64,000 bases of DNA from assembly GCA_022577435.1 (NCBI GenBank), contig JAKOON010000011.1, positions 10,470,992 through 10,534,991 of the forward strand, in the 5' to 3' direction. A program made the position numbers and the translations under genes. Below are positions 33,463-43,523 of the stretch, in pieces; position 1 is the first letter of the stretch, and each line of letters begins with the position of its first letter. Under the pieces are notes generated by a model. That model was not told where the DNA came from, searched no databases, and saw only the letters and a list, made by a program, of their open reading frames with translations. The stretch comes from Embiotoca jacksoni (lineage: Eukaryota > Chordata > Actinopteri > Embiotocidae).

Positions 33463-34139
33463 AACCTCCTCCGTGTGTTTTCTTTCGGTCACTTTCTCCC
33501 CGTAGATTATTGTCTACGTCTGTGTGTGGGTTGACGGATATTCATCCTCCTGCTTTTTATGTAGTTTGTCCCGAAGTGCAATGTGAACGCAGTTTTCAGG
33601 TGACCAACATGGATGTTGACCAAAAAAACAACCAGGAAACTCATCATATCGTAAATCTCAACTGACACGTGGAGCAGTAATTGAAGTGATGATCCTGTTT
33701 TATGGAGGAGATAAAAGTCCTTCTTATCACCGTCGTTAAATCAGTATGTTGTAATGAAGTGTGCCTCCATTATCAGACAGAGGGAATCCCCTTTTTTTCT
33801 GTTTCTGACCTCTTTCTCCTCATGCTGATCTGTGTTCCTGTCACACCGGATCATGTGTTTACCAGCTGTTTGACCGCACGCAATCACCAAAACTTCCACT
33901 TCTCTGGTGCCACTGTGCTTAACTACTGTGCATCGTGCATGTGTTGAGCGTCAAATGGGACTTTTAAGGTCGGAGATATTCCTGCTTTTCAACCACGTGT
34001 TAATATTTACAGCCGTTAGCGTCGTGAATGTTATCACTCACATACTCGCCTCTGTTCTCAGCCTGTTAGTGGAGGACTCCACTAGAGGGCGCACCAGAGA
34101 AACAAGGCTATCATTTTGCTATGTTCAGACTACCAGCCA
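33463..34139 (+). other. rph3a: probable rph3a 3'UTR and downstream sequence
   Basis: No further coding. I do not find a clean AATAAA before the R1 copy at 34140. The nearest candidates lie beyond it (around 34909 and 35381). Transcript end is therefore open. Confidence 0.4.
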
Positions 34140-34580
34140 TGAACTGTATATAAAAGTGTTCGTAGCTTCTGGCTCTGAAAAATGAGGCCAGTGCAGAAGT
34201 GTCTTAAGCTGCAATACCACCGAGTGCCACTAGAGGTCGGCTCCAAAAAGCCTCCGGCTCCATAGACTCCCATTCAACTTCTCTCATGAAATTATTAGTT
34301 ATCTCGGCGTTGTTTGCTAAAGTCACTCCTTCTTATTAATTTTCTGGCGGTCCATCTGAAAATAATCCGTCATTAATTCGAAAATAAGCTTCAAAAAGAC
34401 TTGTTTTTTTGGGGAGGGGGGGGGGGCGTGTCTGTTTGATTGACAGGCCTGTGGTGCAGTCAGGTTACAGCTATCGTTGGGCGGGATGTAGTATCATCTG
34501 GTTTCCAATCAAATCAGTCTGATCCACCGCTTGCTACTCCCCCAGCTCATTCAAATATGGTCACTTCAAGCTCCAAACCG
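34140..34580 (+). repeat. dispersed repeat family R1, copy 5
   Basis: Starts AACTGTATATAAAAGTGTTC and runs through every diagnostic phrase to CCAAATATGGTCACTTC. The 3' end is missing or diverged. Contains a G-rich stretch (34417-34427). Confidence 0.87.
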
Positions 34581-36147
34581 AAATTTGATTCCAGTCAGAT
34601 TTTTACAGATGCGGATTTCTTGCGTCGCTTGCAACGCAGCACACGGTGACAACTTCATTTTCAAAAAGACAGAGCAGAGCAGAATCTATGCTACCGCTAT
34701 CAGAGCGCTAAAACAAAGTGGAGATCGCAATGTGGAGGACGAGAACAACAGTCCACGGACAGAAGCCAGAATTAAACTGTCTGCTTCTGTTTCTGTGCCA
34801 GAAGCTTCCACGTTTGAAAGCCGTGTCAGAATCGTAGCTACATTGTGACCATAGCAACCCATGCAGAAAAAAACCCCTCATTTTCCTCAACTCTGAAAAA
34901 AATAAAATGTATCCATACTGCCCCCTACAGGCCATCTGTAAATTACATCAAATTTCTGAGGACGTACAGAATCAGCGTTCCAAACAGACGAGGAAACACG
35001 AGGCAGCCGTCATGCGCACGCGTAGTTTAAAGCAAATATATCTCCGGCCTTAAACTCCCTCTTTAGTTGTCGATTAAAATGCGTCAGGATGCCGACAACC
35101 ACCTCCTCCTCTGCATGTGTGAGCTTTCTGTTGGAGAAATCCAAAGACCTGAAATGCTTCTGCATGACATTTTGTGATGATATTATTATGGGAACAAATT
35201 GGATTAAGTAGTGGGGAGGCCCTGTAAACAGGAAACAAGTGAAATATTCCTCCACAAATATATTGGATTGGTACATTTTAAGGGCAGGTTAAATGTTTCC
35301 AGCTACATTATTCAACATCTTTCTCTCTGCACTGATATTGATGCATGTCTGAACTCATATTGTAGCATCCACGTGGATAATAAATAAAGACATGGAGGTT
35401 CTTCCTCTGCTACTGCGCCTGCTTGATATATGTTGTGACATGGCAGAAACTTTGTCTGCATCAGGCGAGGTTTGAGCCAATCAGCTCGCTTAGACACGCA
35501 ATGGATAATTTTGTGAACTTTGACTGCTCTTGATCAAACGTCTTCTCTCCAACTGGGTGAAAGTTCACGAATTTGTTCCTTTATGAAAAGAAATAAAAAT
35601 AACCTTCTCAGGATCGATCAATAGGTCAAATATTCACCTTAAAAAGGAGAAATCAGTACAGGTTTGACTCCAAAATGTATCTGGCACAGATACATATTAA
35701 AAATATATAATTTACTGACTCCACTGTCAGCACAGTGATACTGTACAAAGAAAAAAAAAACAGCCACAATAAATACAAAGACAAAACAATGATGTAAAAT
35801 GACAACAGACACAGAATGACTTTGAAATGAGACAAATAGAAACAAAAAGACTACAAAAAGACACAAAATAGAGACCAAAATGTTTCAAAAATATGTAAAG
35901 TGACAAAATGACTTCAAAAAGAGACATCAAGTGGTTACAAATAGATGTTGAACGACTACTGTGATACATAAAATGTCTATAGAAAGATCCAATATGACAA
36001 TCAATAGACACAAAATGAATACAAATGCATGAAACAAATGTGTCAAGATGCAAAAAACACCACAAAATGGCTACAAAAAGGCAGCAACATGACAACAAAG
36101 ACAGAGCAAATGACCACAGAAGTAAAAAAAAAAACAAAAAAAACTTT
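34581..36147. other. intergenic stretch
   Basis: No gene seen. 35740-36135 is a degenerate minisatellite (phrases like ACAAAAAGACACAAAATG), the reverse-strand counterpart of the array at 25740-25985. The remainder shows nothing recognisable. Confidence 0.5.
35740..36135. repeat. degenerate ACAAAATG/AAAAAGAC minisatellite
   Basis: Diverged units of about 20-25 bases. Read on the minus strand it resembles the TTTGTGGTCATTTTGTGTCT array in the rph3a intron. Confidence 0.7.
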
Positions 36148-36235
<88 letters not shown>

Positions 36236-36254
36236 CAGATAGATAGATAGATAG
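36148..36254. repeat. (GATA)n microsatellite with LINE-tail-like flank
   Basis: About 26 GATA units with single AAGA and ACAG variants, followed by TACTTTATTAATCCCCAAGG. That flank is the wording of a common fish retroposon 3' tail next to GATA arrays, so this may mark a truncated insertion. Confidence 0.85.
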
Positions 36255-36559
36255 TTACTTTATTAATCCCCAAGGGCAAATTTTCTCGCTACAGCAGCAT
36301 TTATAGATACAGGACAGAAATAAAATAACAGTAAAAAATATTAAATATAAAAATGCACAGTATATACAATAAAATTGAATAAAATAGAATAGAATAATTT
36401 AATTAAAACTAACTAAACAATAGTGCAAAGTATTTTGTTTTTTTATATTTAAACAACCAAGAAAAACAGACAACAGACAACGGTGTTATTGTTGTGTGAT
36501 GGATTTTGCCAGGCAAATCTGCCTACATTTGATTAGGGGGTCCCAAATACAATGCTTCA

Positions 36560-36955
36560 TTTGAAGTTAAAAAAAAAAAAGAAAGATTTAAACAACAGTG
36601 GTTAAAAGTAGGATTCAGGATGATCTGGCAGAAGAAATTAAATATAATATTCATAATTCTGTTTTCATTCGTGTAAAACCACCTGAAACTAAGAATCGTT
36701 GTGTTTTTACATCCTTCCATTGAGCCTTTATCTACACAGGGAGCGGGTCCTCTTGTGACAGCCGCCATGTTTCTGCAGGAGCCCAGACGGGACAAACCAA
36801 ACACTAACTCTCCAGAGACGGATTTTGTTTTGTGGCCACCATAGCATTCTCCTGCATGCTTGATCGGTGAGGTGATAAGGTGAGGGGTGTTTTCGGCTGG
36901 GTGCAGTCTGCAGCATCACCACTAGAGGCCAGTTAACCCTTCACACTGCTCCTTT
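36560..36955 (-). repeat. dispersed repeat family R2, copy 1
   Basis: Contains, in reverse, the block AACATGGCGGC...CTGGGCTCCTG also found at 63145-63355 on the + strand. It ends in CACTGCTCCTTTAAATC. The 93-codon minus-strand frame across it (36523-36804) belongs to the repeat. Confidence 0.65.
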
Positions 36956-37155
36956 AAATCACTCCAAGTGTTGTTATTTCTCTTTTCTTTTTTCTTATTT
37001 CATTTTATGTCGAAGAAAGTGAGAATCAAATTCATAAAACAAAAGAAAATCAAGAGACTTCATCTGTCAGTTCGCTGTGTAAATTGATCAGTTTTAACCT
37101 TGGGGTGTGAGGCTATCACTCATCAATATATTAGTCATAGTTGCAGATTGATAAT

Positions 37156-37158
<3 letters not shown>

Positions 37159-37212
<54 letters not shown>
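37159..37212. repeat. (TG)n microsatellite
   Basis: About 27 TG units, 320 bases upstream of the pla2g3 start. Confidence 0.95.
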
Positions 37213-37215
<3 letters not shown>

Positions 37216-37279
37216 TGAGTGTGTTGTCAATATGTCCTGGTGGCTGTCAGTAATGTGGGACACAGACACAGAGCGAGGG

Positions 37280-37280
<1 letters not shown>

Positions 37281-37315
<35 letters not shown>

Positions 37316-37320
37316 CGAGA
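37281..37320. repeat. (GA)n microsatellite
   Basis: About 20 GA units, with a GGGAGC interruption near the right end, 220 bases upstream of the pla2g3 start. Confidence 0.9.
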
Positions 37321-37536
37321 GATGTTTGGCTGCTCTGACAGGTCACGTGGCTGATTTGGACATTGTTTTATTTTAGATCCAACTGGACCTGAGGTCCTTT
37401 TCCTCCTCCTCCTCCTCCCCCTCTTCTCATTAAAACCCGCTTGGAGTCTGTCCATCTGTCATTAAGTCCTCAGCGAGTGAAGCAGTCATTTGTTTTAGGT
37501 TTAAAGTGAAGCAGCTTCTTCTATTCACGCGCCACC

Positions 37537-38047
37537 ATGACACGCATCGCTCCTCTTTCTCCTCTTCTTCTTCCTCTCATGTTGACTTCGTCCCTCCTGG
37601 CGTGGACCCCAGCCGGAGCCTCGATCCTCTGCACCTGGACTGAGGTGTCACCTGACGGGGTGGTTCACTCCACCTTCCTCCGGCAGACCTCTCCATCCGC
37701 GAGGCTCTACCACAGCGCCCGGTCCGCGCAGCGCGCGTTGCTCAGCTGCGCGTGGAGCGACGACGCTGCAGCGATCCAGGACTACTTGTCTCTGTGCCGG
37801 GAGCGCACGCGAGAGTTCTCCGATCGCCCGGGTGAACATTTGGACCTGGACTACGTGTCGGAGGACGAGGACAAGTGCGTCTCTCTGGCCGCTCCGCAGG
37901 TCGCCGAGCTGAACGAGAGCTTCGGTGGTGAAGGTCACGATGCAAGGTCAAAGGTCAGGATACATCAGCGCGTAAAGCGCGGATTCATCGTACCTGGGAC
38001 TCTGTGGTGCGGCTCCGGGAACAAAGCGCCTTCGTTTGCAGATTTGG
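37537..38047 (+). CDS. pla2g3: pla2g3 exon 1: signal peptide, N-domain, calcium loop
   Basis: Starts at an ATG with GCCACC in front. 170 codons plus one base, donor gtgagt. GC-rich compared with its surroundings. Ends within the GTLWCGSGNKAPSFADLG calcium-loop segment. Confidence 0.96.
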
Positions 38048-41000
38048 GTGAGTTGATGGCTCCTGACTTTACTGGAAGTTAATGAGCTGAGAGGGGCGAC
38101 ATTCAAAAGACAGATTATTATGTTTTGTATTATGTGAAAACACACCAAAAAAAAAATATACGTGCAGCAGAAGCGGATGTGTGTTTTTTTTTTTTTGTCC
38201 TAGCATGGGCCAACTTTCAAAAACAGTGGGGCCTACATTTCCCATAATGCAACTTAACAGCCAAGTAGATTTCTGTGATGTTTTCTGATAAAAACAAACT
38301 TCACGTTAACATCGTTGAGGTCAAACAAATTTGCAGAGATGATTTTTGTTTTTGTTTACCTCCATGTTTACTTGTGCCACGTTCGTTTTTCACTTCGAAA
38401 AACACCTTTCTCTGTAGCACCTCTAGTGGTCAAACGTATGAAAGAGTATTAGGGCCACAGTAAAGAAAAAAAAAAATTAGAGGTGGGAATGTTGTTTTCT
38501 TTTGCATTTTGAGAATTAAGTGGAAATATAAGAAGTCAAATTGTCGACAATGAAATTCAAGATTAAAGTTGAACTTTTGAGACTAAATCAAATGGGTAGC
38601 TTTAGCACATACGCTTCTACAAAACGCTGTGGGGAAATTTTTTTTTACTTCAGAATCAGTTTTAGTTTTAATTCTTTGAGCTCATTTTGAAGAGTTCGTG
38701 CTCCAGTTCAGGAAAAGAAACCACGCTGAGTTGTTGTGGCTGCAATCCTTCAAACTAAAATAGCTACCAGTGAACAGATGCAGGTGTGTCGGCGGTTACA
38801 CCCGAGCGTCACTTCCTGTAGCTACACTGGTCCAACAAAATAATGTCCACGCATCACACAGATGTCTTTTCGGGATTTTATTCTCTCTTTCAACGGGAGA
38901 CAAAATAAAAACTACAAAAATAAAATATCGAAATATCTCTGAGCCCGTTTAGAGTCCTTTAAGCAAGTTTTCATGAGCTAATCAGGCGCGTGCACGTTAG
39001 CGTAAGGCAGCCCAGGTTACTGAAAATGTGTTAGAACGTCTGTGTAAACACACATCAACAACATTTTACATAAATATAGATAAACAAACAATTTACCTGC
39101 GTGCATCTCTTCAGAATAAAAATAGCTCAGAGACCTTATGTCCGTCTTCCTTATGTTGTTACAGAATCTCGTGATCTGATGTTAACTCTGGTCATGTGAC
39201 CCATTTAACATTACAATGAGCCCTTACATAAAAGAGTGCAACATTTTTTTTAATCAAATAATATTTAAATTGGGCATATTAGACACGTTGTTTTATATTC
39301 AAGTTACCCTTTTTAAACGTGTTATTTATTACTTTAACGACTGCGTAAACTAAAATCCATCAGTCGAGCAAAGTTAGTTCCTCAGCAGCATTTTTAAGCT
39401 CATCTTTGAGGATCCCGAGGCGATCCCGGGCCAGACGAGATATATAATCCCTCCAGGGTGTTCTGGGACTCCCACCAGCTGGACCGTTGAAATAATCCTG
39501 AATTTATACCAGAACAAACTTCTTACGATTTAAAAAAAAACCTGGCCTTGGAGTAAAGCTCTACTCGTAGCTGCGGAGATAATCTTTGCAATGTCACGTC
39601 TGCGTCTGTTTCAGGGGTTTTCTCCGACACGGACAGCTGCTGCCGGGAACACGACCAGTGCAAACACACCATCCTGTCCTTCCACTCCGAGTTCGGCGTC
39701 TTCAACAGAAACATCTTCACCATGTCCCACTGCGACTGCGACAACAAGTAACCGACTGCCGGCCCGTCTCCGTCGTCTCGATTGGTTCTGCGTGTTTTTA
39801 CTCGGCCGGTTTTATAACGTGATGTTCTGCGTGTCCAAGGTTTCACAGCTGCCTGAAGGAGGCCAACGACAGCATATCTAACGTGGTGGGATACACCTTC
39901 TTCAACCTGCTGAAGATGCACTGCTTCACGTTCTCCCACCAACTCCAGTGTATGCAGAGGAACTGGTTTGGGATGTAAGTAAAGTTTCATCTTTGGTGGA
40001 TGGATATTTGGCTTTTAGTCCGTTTGATTTTGCTCCCGGTAGATTTTGCTCCATTGTAGATCGACCACGTTGTTGTTTTTTTGTGTCTGTTTTTTGTTCG
40101 ACCACGCGTCATACAAGTCGGCAAACTGTCGGACGGATTGCTATAAAACTTTGTGCAGGAATTTGTGGTCCCTGAATACAAGTGAGTTTGCGGATACTCA
40201 ACAACAACAAACGCAATCTCCTCACTCAATTGTGCGTTCGTATATAAAGCTGACACAAAGTCGGTGAGTTTTGTTACCTTTGGACACAGCCGGGCGAGCT
40301 GTTTCTCCCCGTTTCCAGTCTTTGTGCGAAGCTAAGCCAACAGGTAGTGAACAAGTATCAACCAGCAGTGACGTCACCCGTTGGTTTGTGAACGGCCGTT
40401 ATAAAGGCCCCAGTCCACGTGCTAGTTCGGAGCGGTTTGGAGCAGGAAGTGACCATATTTGGATGAGCTGGGGGAGGAGCCAGCGGTGGATCTGACTGAT
40501 CTGATTGGAAACCTGACGATACTACGTCCCGCCCACTGACAGCTGTAACCTGACTGCACCACAGGCCTGTCAATCAAACAGACACGCCCCCCAAAAACAC
40601 GTCTTTTTGAGGCTTATTTTCGAATTAAAAACGGATTATTTTCAGATGGACCTCCAGAAAACTAATAAGAAGGAGTGACTTTAGCTAACAACACCAAGAT
40701 AACTGGTGGAGACATTTTATTGACTTTGTATTTGATGAGAGAACTGGAATGGGAGTTTATGGAGCCGGAGGCTTTTTGGAGCCAACCTCTAGTGGCACCC
40801 GGTGGTATGGCAGCTTAAGGCACTTCTGCATCGGCCTCATTTTTCAGACCTGGAAGCTATAAACACTTTTATATACAGCGTATCGTTATAAGTTCATTTT
40901 GACTGACAGATAACAGAACGTTAAATTATTTCCCCCTCTGCTTTGACTCACAGGTGTAAGGAGACTAAATTGGCTCTGTACGCTGATGTCCATCCCCCCA

Positions 41001-41830
41001 CGCTGTTCGAGTCCACCATGCCAGAAGGAGGCGACGTGAACATCACCAACTCCACATCACCTGCAGATCCGCAGCTCTTCTCCATCGCTGCGACCACGTC
41101 CAGCGTCCCCACGCCTTCGACAGGTTCCCCCACCGCCTCCATCGGGTCTGTCCCCGACGTCAGGGCCTCCACAGGCACACGCACCCCAGGATCGGCGACC
41201 AAGAGGGACGACGACCTGGAGAACACTCTACCGACCACGAATCGAACCGTGAATGACCAGGATGTCACGGGTATTTCATCCTGAACCAACCTCTGTATCT
41301 ATATTTATTTTTCCTGCAACATTTCCTCTGATGCCTTCCCTTCCTCCTCAGAGCTGCAGATGTCCTGTGGGATCTTCAAGGATCTGGATAAGTGCAGGAA
41401 CAAGATCCTCCCCCTGCAGGAGAAGTACGGCATCACCAACCCCGAGCCGAGCATGCTGTACCACTGCAACTGCACCGCCAGGTCGGTCGACACTTTATTT
41501 ATTTATTTATCCGCTGAACAATCCCAGCAGGGAGGTTTTTTTTATTTTAATGATGTGACGATGTGTCACCATGAATTTATTTATTTTACCCTCGGAGCAA
41601 ATCCTTCCAGCCCGGTCTGACGCTGCGATAACGGTGCACTCACCTTTTGGTTTCGGTGGAAGTGAGATGGTGAGATGTTTCATAACACATAACTAGGCCA
41701 CAAGCACACACAGAGTCACACTCTTGCATAACGAGTAGGGTCCCTGTCAGGGATAATTTTATGTCCTTGGACATTATCATAATCTCATGTTTGCGCACAG
41801 AACCTCCCTATCTGATCTACTTTTGTCTGT

Positions 41831-41892
<62 letters not shown>

Positions 41893-43489
41893 CTCCGACA
41901 TCTCACTGTGTTTGTCTTGCAGATTATTCCAGACTTTAGCTAAACAGAGACGAGTGAGCGAAGTGCAGGCTCTTCTGCTGGGACACGTGGCTCCGTCCTG
42001 CTTCCTGCCGCAGGACTGCACAGCAGGCAGCACGTAAGTACACAAATACAGACACGCATGTATATTCACATGCCCTGGATTTATATGATTATATGTCATG
42101 ATCCGTCTGTACAGAAGAGGAGGAGGAAGCAGTCAGATCCTTTCCTCGAGTAAATCTACCAAATATAAAATAGAAGAAATATCAGAGATGTATTTAAGTA
42201 AGACAGTTTACGATATGTGACATTATTTTATTAGATTGTTGATGCTTCAAAAGTGACGCAGATTGTTTAGTCCAATGTGCTTGCCAACCTATGGTTTGGG
42301 CCCCTCCAAAGGGTCACAGATAAATCTGAGGGATCCTGATATGATGCTCCATCACTGAATGTATATAAAAGTGGATGTAACTTCCAGGTCTGAAAAATGA
42401 GGCCTGAAACTGCAATACCACCGAGTGCCACTTGAGGTTGGCTCCAAAAAGCTTCGGGCTCCATAGACTCCCATTCAACTAATCTCATGAAATACAAAGT
42501 CATTGAAATAATTGAAACCTGTTATCTCTGTGTTTTTAGCTAAAGTCACTCCTTCTTATTAGTTTTCTGGAGGTCCATCTGAAAATAATCTGTCATTAAT
42601 TAGAAAATAAGTCTCAAAAAGATGTGTTTGATTGACAGGTCTGTGGTGCAGTCAGGTTTCTGGTATAGGTGGGCGGGGCATAGTGCCCTCAGATTCTTAA
42701 TCAAATAGGACGCTATTTTTCATCTGTAGATCCTGGACATCTCAAAATCTCCCTAAAAAAAGAATAAAATGTCGACATTACAAAGTTATGGAGGTCATTT
42801 ATAAACATGCAAAACAATAATACAGTAAAAAGTTATTAAAGTTATTCAGTTATTAAAAAATATTATTATTCAGGACTTCATTATTAACTACTATATAGAC
42901 ACAATCTGATAAAATGAGACGTGCAAAACAGTGAACGATTGTGCTGCATTGTTCGACACCAACTAAAAGATGCAGAGCAGATCATAGATATATACTTGCA
43001 CAGTATATAATGTAAACAAATCACAAATAGATATACATACTGGTGCATTTGTTTTGCATGTAAAATATTAATCTGAAAAGCCCCCAGTCTCTAAAAATGT
43101 GTTCGTTTTTTATTTTATTTTTTAAACTGAAAATGCATTAAAATGAGCCTAAATGTGTTCTTTTTAAATTGCAGCATCTCAAACTTTCTCTTTCTGTCTC
43201 TTTCAGCAGCTGCACGGCGGTCGTGGTGAGAGCAGAGCTTCCTCAGCTGGACCACCGCAGCAGCGGCGGCGCAGACGTGGAGGAGTGGCGCCATCTACAG
43301 GCCGTCAAACTGAAGGTCAGGAGGCCGAACTCGATGAGAGCCAAGAGGAAAGACCGAGCTGTGAGGCTCCACAGACTGTGTCTCCGGATGAGCCGACGCC
43401 AACACACGGACAACTCCAGGAAACGAAACCCCTCAGCGGCCAGTGGAGCTCGTCTGAGTGTGAATACTACAGGGAGTCAAAGTGTTTAA
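37537..43489 (+). CDS. pla2g3: group III secreted phospholipase A2 (7 exons)
   Basis: Secreted calcium-dependent lipase that hydrolyses the sn-2 ester of phospholipids; the vertebrate relative of the bee-venom-type enzyme. Exons: 37537-38047, 39615-39747, 39840-39974, 40954-41270, 41352-41481, 41923-42033, 43207-43489. Phases agree throughout and give 539 codons plus TAA (human about 509). Residues 1-28 are a hydrophobic signal peptide. An N-terminal propeptide-like domain ends at RVKR (145-148), a furin-type site directly before the mature enzyme. The calcium loop is WCGSG (156-160). The catalytic core is DSCCREHDQC with H183 and D184, followed by SHCDCDNKF. Residues 275-360 are a Ser/Thr/Pro-rich linker. 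Residues 366-460 form a cysteine-containing C-terminal domain, followed by a very basic tail. All catalytic residues are intact. Confidence 0.95.
38048..39614 (+). other. pla2g3: pla2g3 intron 1
   Basis: 1567-base intron, AT-rich, with several A and T runs. No repeat that I can assign with confidence, and no exon. Confidence 0.8.
39615..39747 (+). CDS. pla2g3: pla2g3 exon 2: catalytic His-Asp
   Basis: Encodes VFSDTDSCCREHDQCKHTIL then FNRNIFTMSHCDCDN. It carries the active-site His183 and Asp184 and the disulfide cysteines. Exits in phase 2. Confidence 0.97.
39840..39974 (+). CDS. pla2g3: pla2g3 exon 3: end of PLA2 core
   Basis: Encodes FHSCLKEANDSISNVVGYTF, FNLLKMHCF and QCMQRNWFG. Matches the helix-rich end of group III enzymes. 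Donor gtaagt. Confidence 0.97.
39975..40953 (+). other. pla2g3: pla2g3 intron 3
   Basis: 979-base intron, two thirds of it a reverse R1 copy (40287-40886). Confidence 0.85.
40287..40886 (-). repeat. dispersed repeat family R1, copy 6 (near full length)
   Basis: Reverse copy, about 600 bp, with both ends present. The 3' extension (AGCCGGGCGAGCTGTTTCTC, CAACAGGTAGTGAACAAGTA) is shared only with copy 8. The 5' end is CACTTTTATATACAG. Together with copy 8 it defines the full-length form. Confidence 0.9.
40954..41270 (+). CDS. pla2g3: pla2g3 exon 4: Ser/Thr-rich linker
   Basis: Begins CKETKLALYADVHPPTLFES (end of the catalytic domain). It then has about 75 residues rich in Ser, Thr and Pro with NxS/T sites (NITNST, NRTVND), likely O- and N-glycosylated. 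Donor gtattt is weaker than the others, but the phase requires it. Confidence 0.9.
41352..41481 (+). CDS. pla2g3: pla2g3 exon 5: C-terminal Cys domain
   Basis: Encodes LQMSCGIFKDLDKCRNKILP and YGITNPEPSMLYHCNCTA, the start of the C-terminal domain of PLA2G3. Exits in phase 2. Confidence 0.95.
41482..41922 (+). other. pla2g3: pla2g3 intron 5
   Basis: 441-base intron with a (TG)n at 41834-41891 that ends 31 bases before the acceptor. Confidence 0.85.
41834..41891. repeat. (TG)n microsatellite next to a pla2g3 3' splice site
   Basis: About 29 TG units. Unlike the rph3a cases, a short pyrimidine stretch (TTTGTCTTGCAG) lies between it and the exon. Confidence 0.95.
41923..42033 (+). CDS. pla2g3: pla2g3 exon 6: C-terminal domain
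   Basis: Encodes LFQTLAKQRRVSEVQALLLG then APSCFLPQDCTAGS. Phase 2 exit with a gtaagt donor. Confidence 0.95.
42034..43206 (+). other. pla2g3: pla2g3 intron 6
   Basis: 1173-base intron with R1 copy 7 (42355-42710); otherwise AT-rich. Confidence 0.85.
42355..42710 (+). repeat. dispersed repeat family R1, copy 7
   Basis: Begins AATGTATATAAAAGTGGATG and runs to GGTGGGCGGGGCATAG. The 3' third is missing. Confidence 0.85.
43207..43489 (+). CDS. pla2g3: pla2g3 terminal coding exon
   Basis: Completes a split Thr codon, then 93 codons to TAA. It starts SCTAVVVRAELPQLDH and continues into an extremely basic tail (RRPNSMRAKRKDRAVRLHRL, CLRMSRRQ, SRKR). An alternative is a 102-base intron from gtcagg (43316) to a CAG at 43417. 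This would replace the tail with a frame ending in a later TAA near 43554. The simple read-through is preferred. Confidence 0.85.
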
Positions 43490-43517
43490 TATTACACGGA
43501 CAAATAAGACACTGGGA

Positions 43518-43523
43518 AATAAA
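43518..43523 (+). terminator. pla2g3: candidate polyadenylation signal of pla2g3
   Basis: AATAAA 29 bases after the stop codon. It would give a very short 3'UTR. Other AATAAA or ATTAAA copies follow in AT-rich DNA, so use of this one is inferred from position only. Confidence 0.35.

Larger units (their letters stand above)
36956..37536 (+). promoter_or_regulatory. pla2g3: upstream region of pla2g3
   Basis: Contains (TG)n at 37159-37212 and (GA)n at 37281-37320, then a (TCC)n-rich pyrimidine block near 37398-37426. I see no convincing TATA box. The start codon at 37537 has a perfect GCCACCATG context. Confidence 0.4.

Noticed and set aside
36043..36279. Ile/Tyr/Ser/Leu frame on the minus strand
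   Set aside because: Translation of the GATA microsatellite.
39523..39990. 155-codon minus-strand frame
   Set aside because: Antisense shadow of pla2g3 exons 2 and 3, which show clear homology on the + strand. The same holds for 37648-37951 and 40948-41289 (-).
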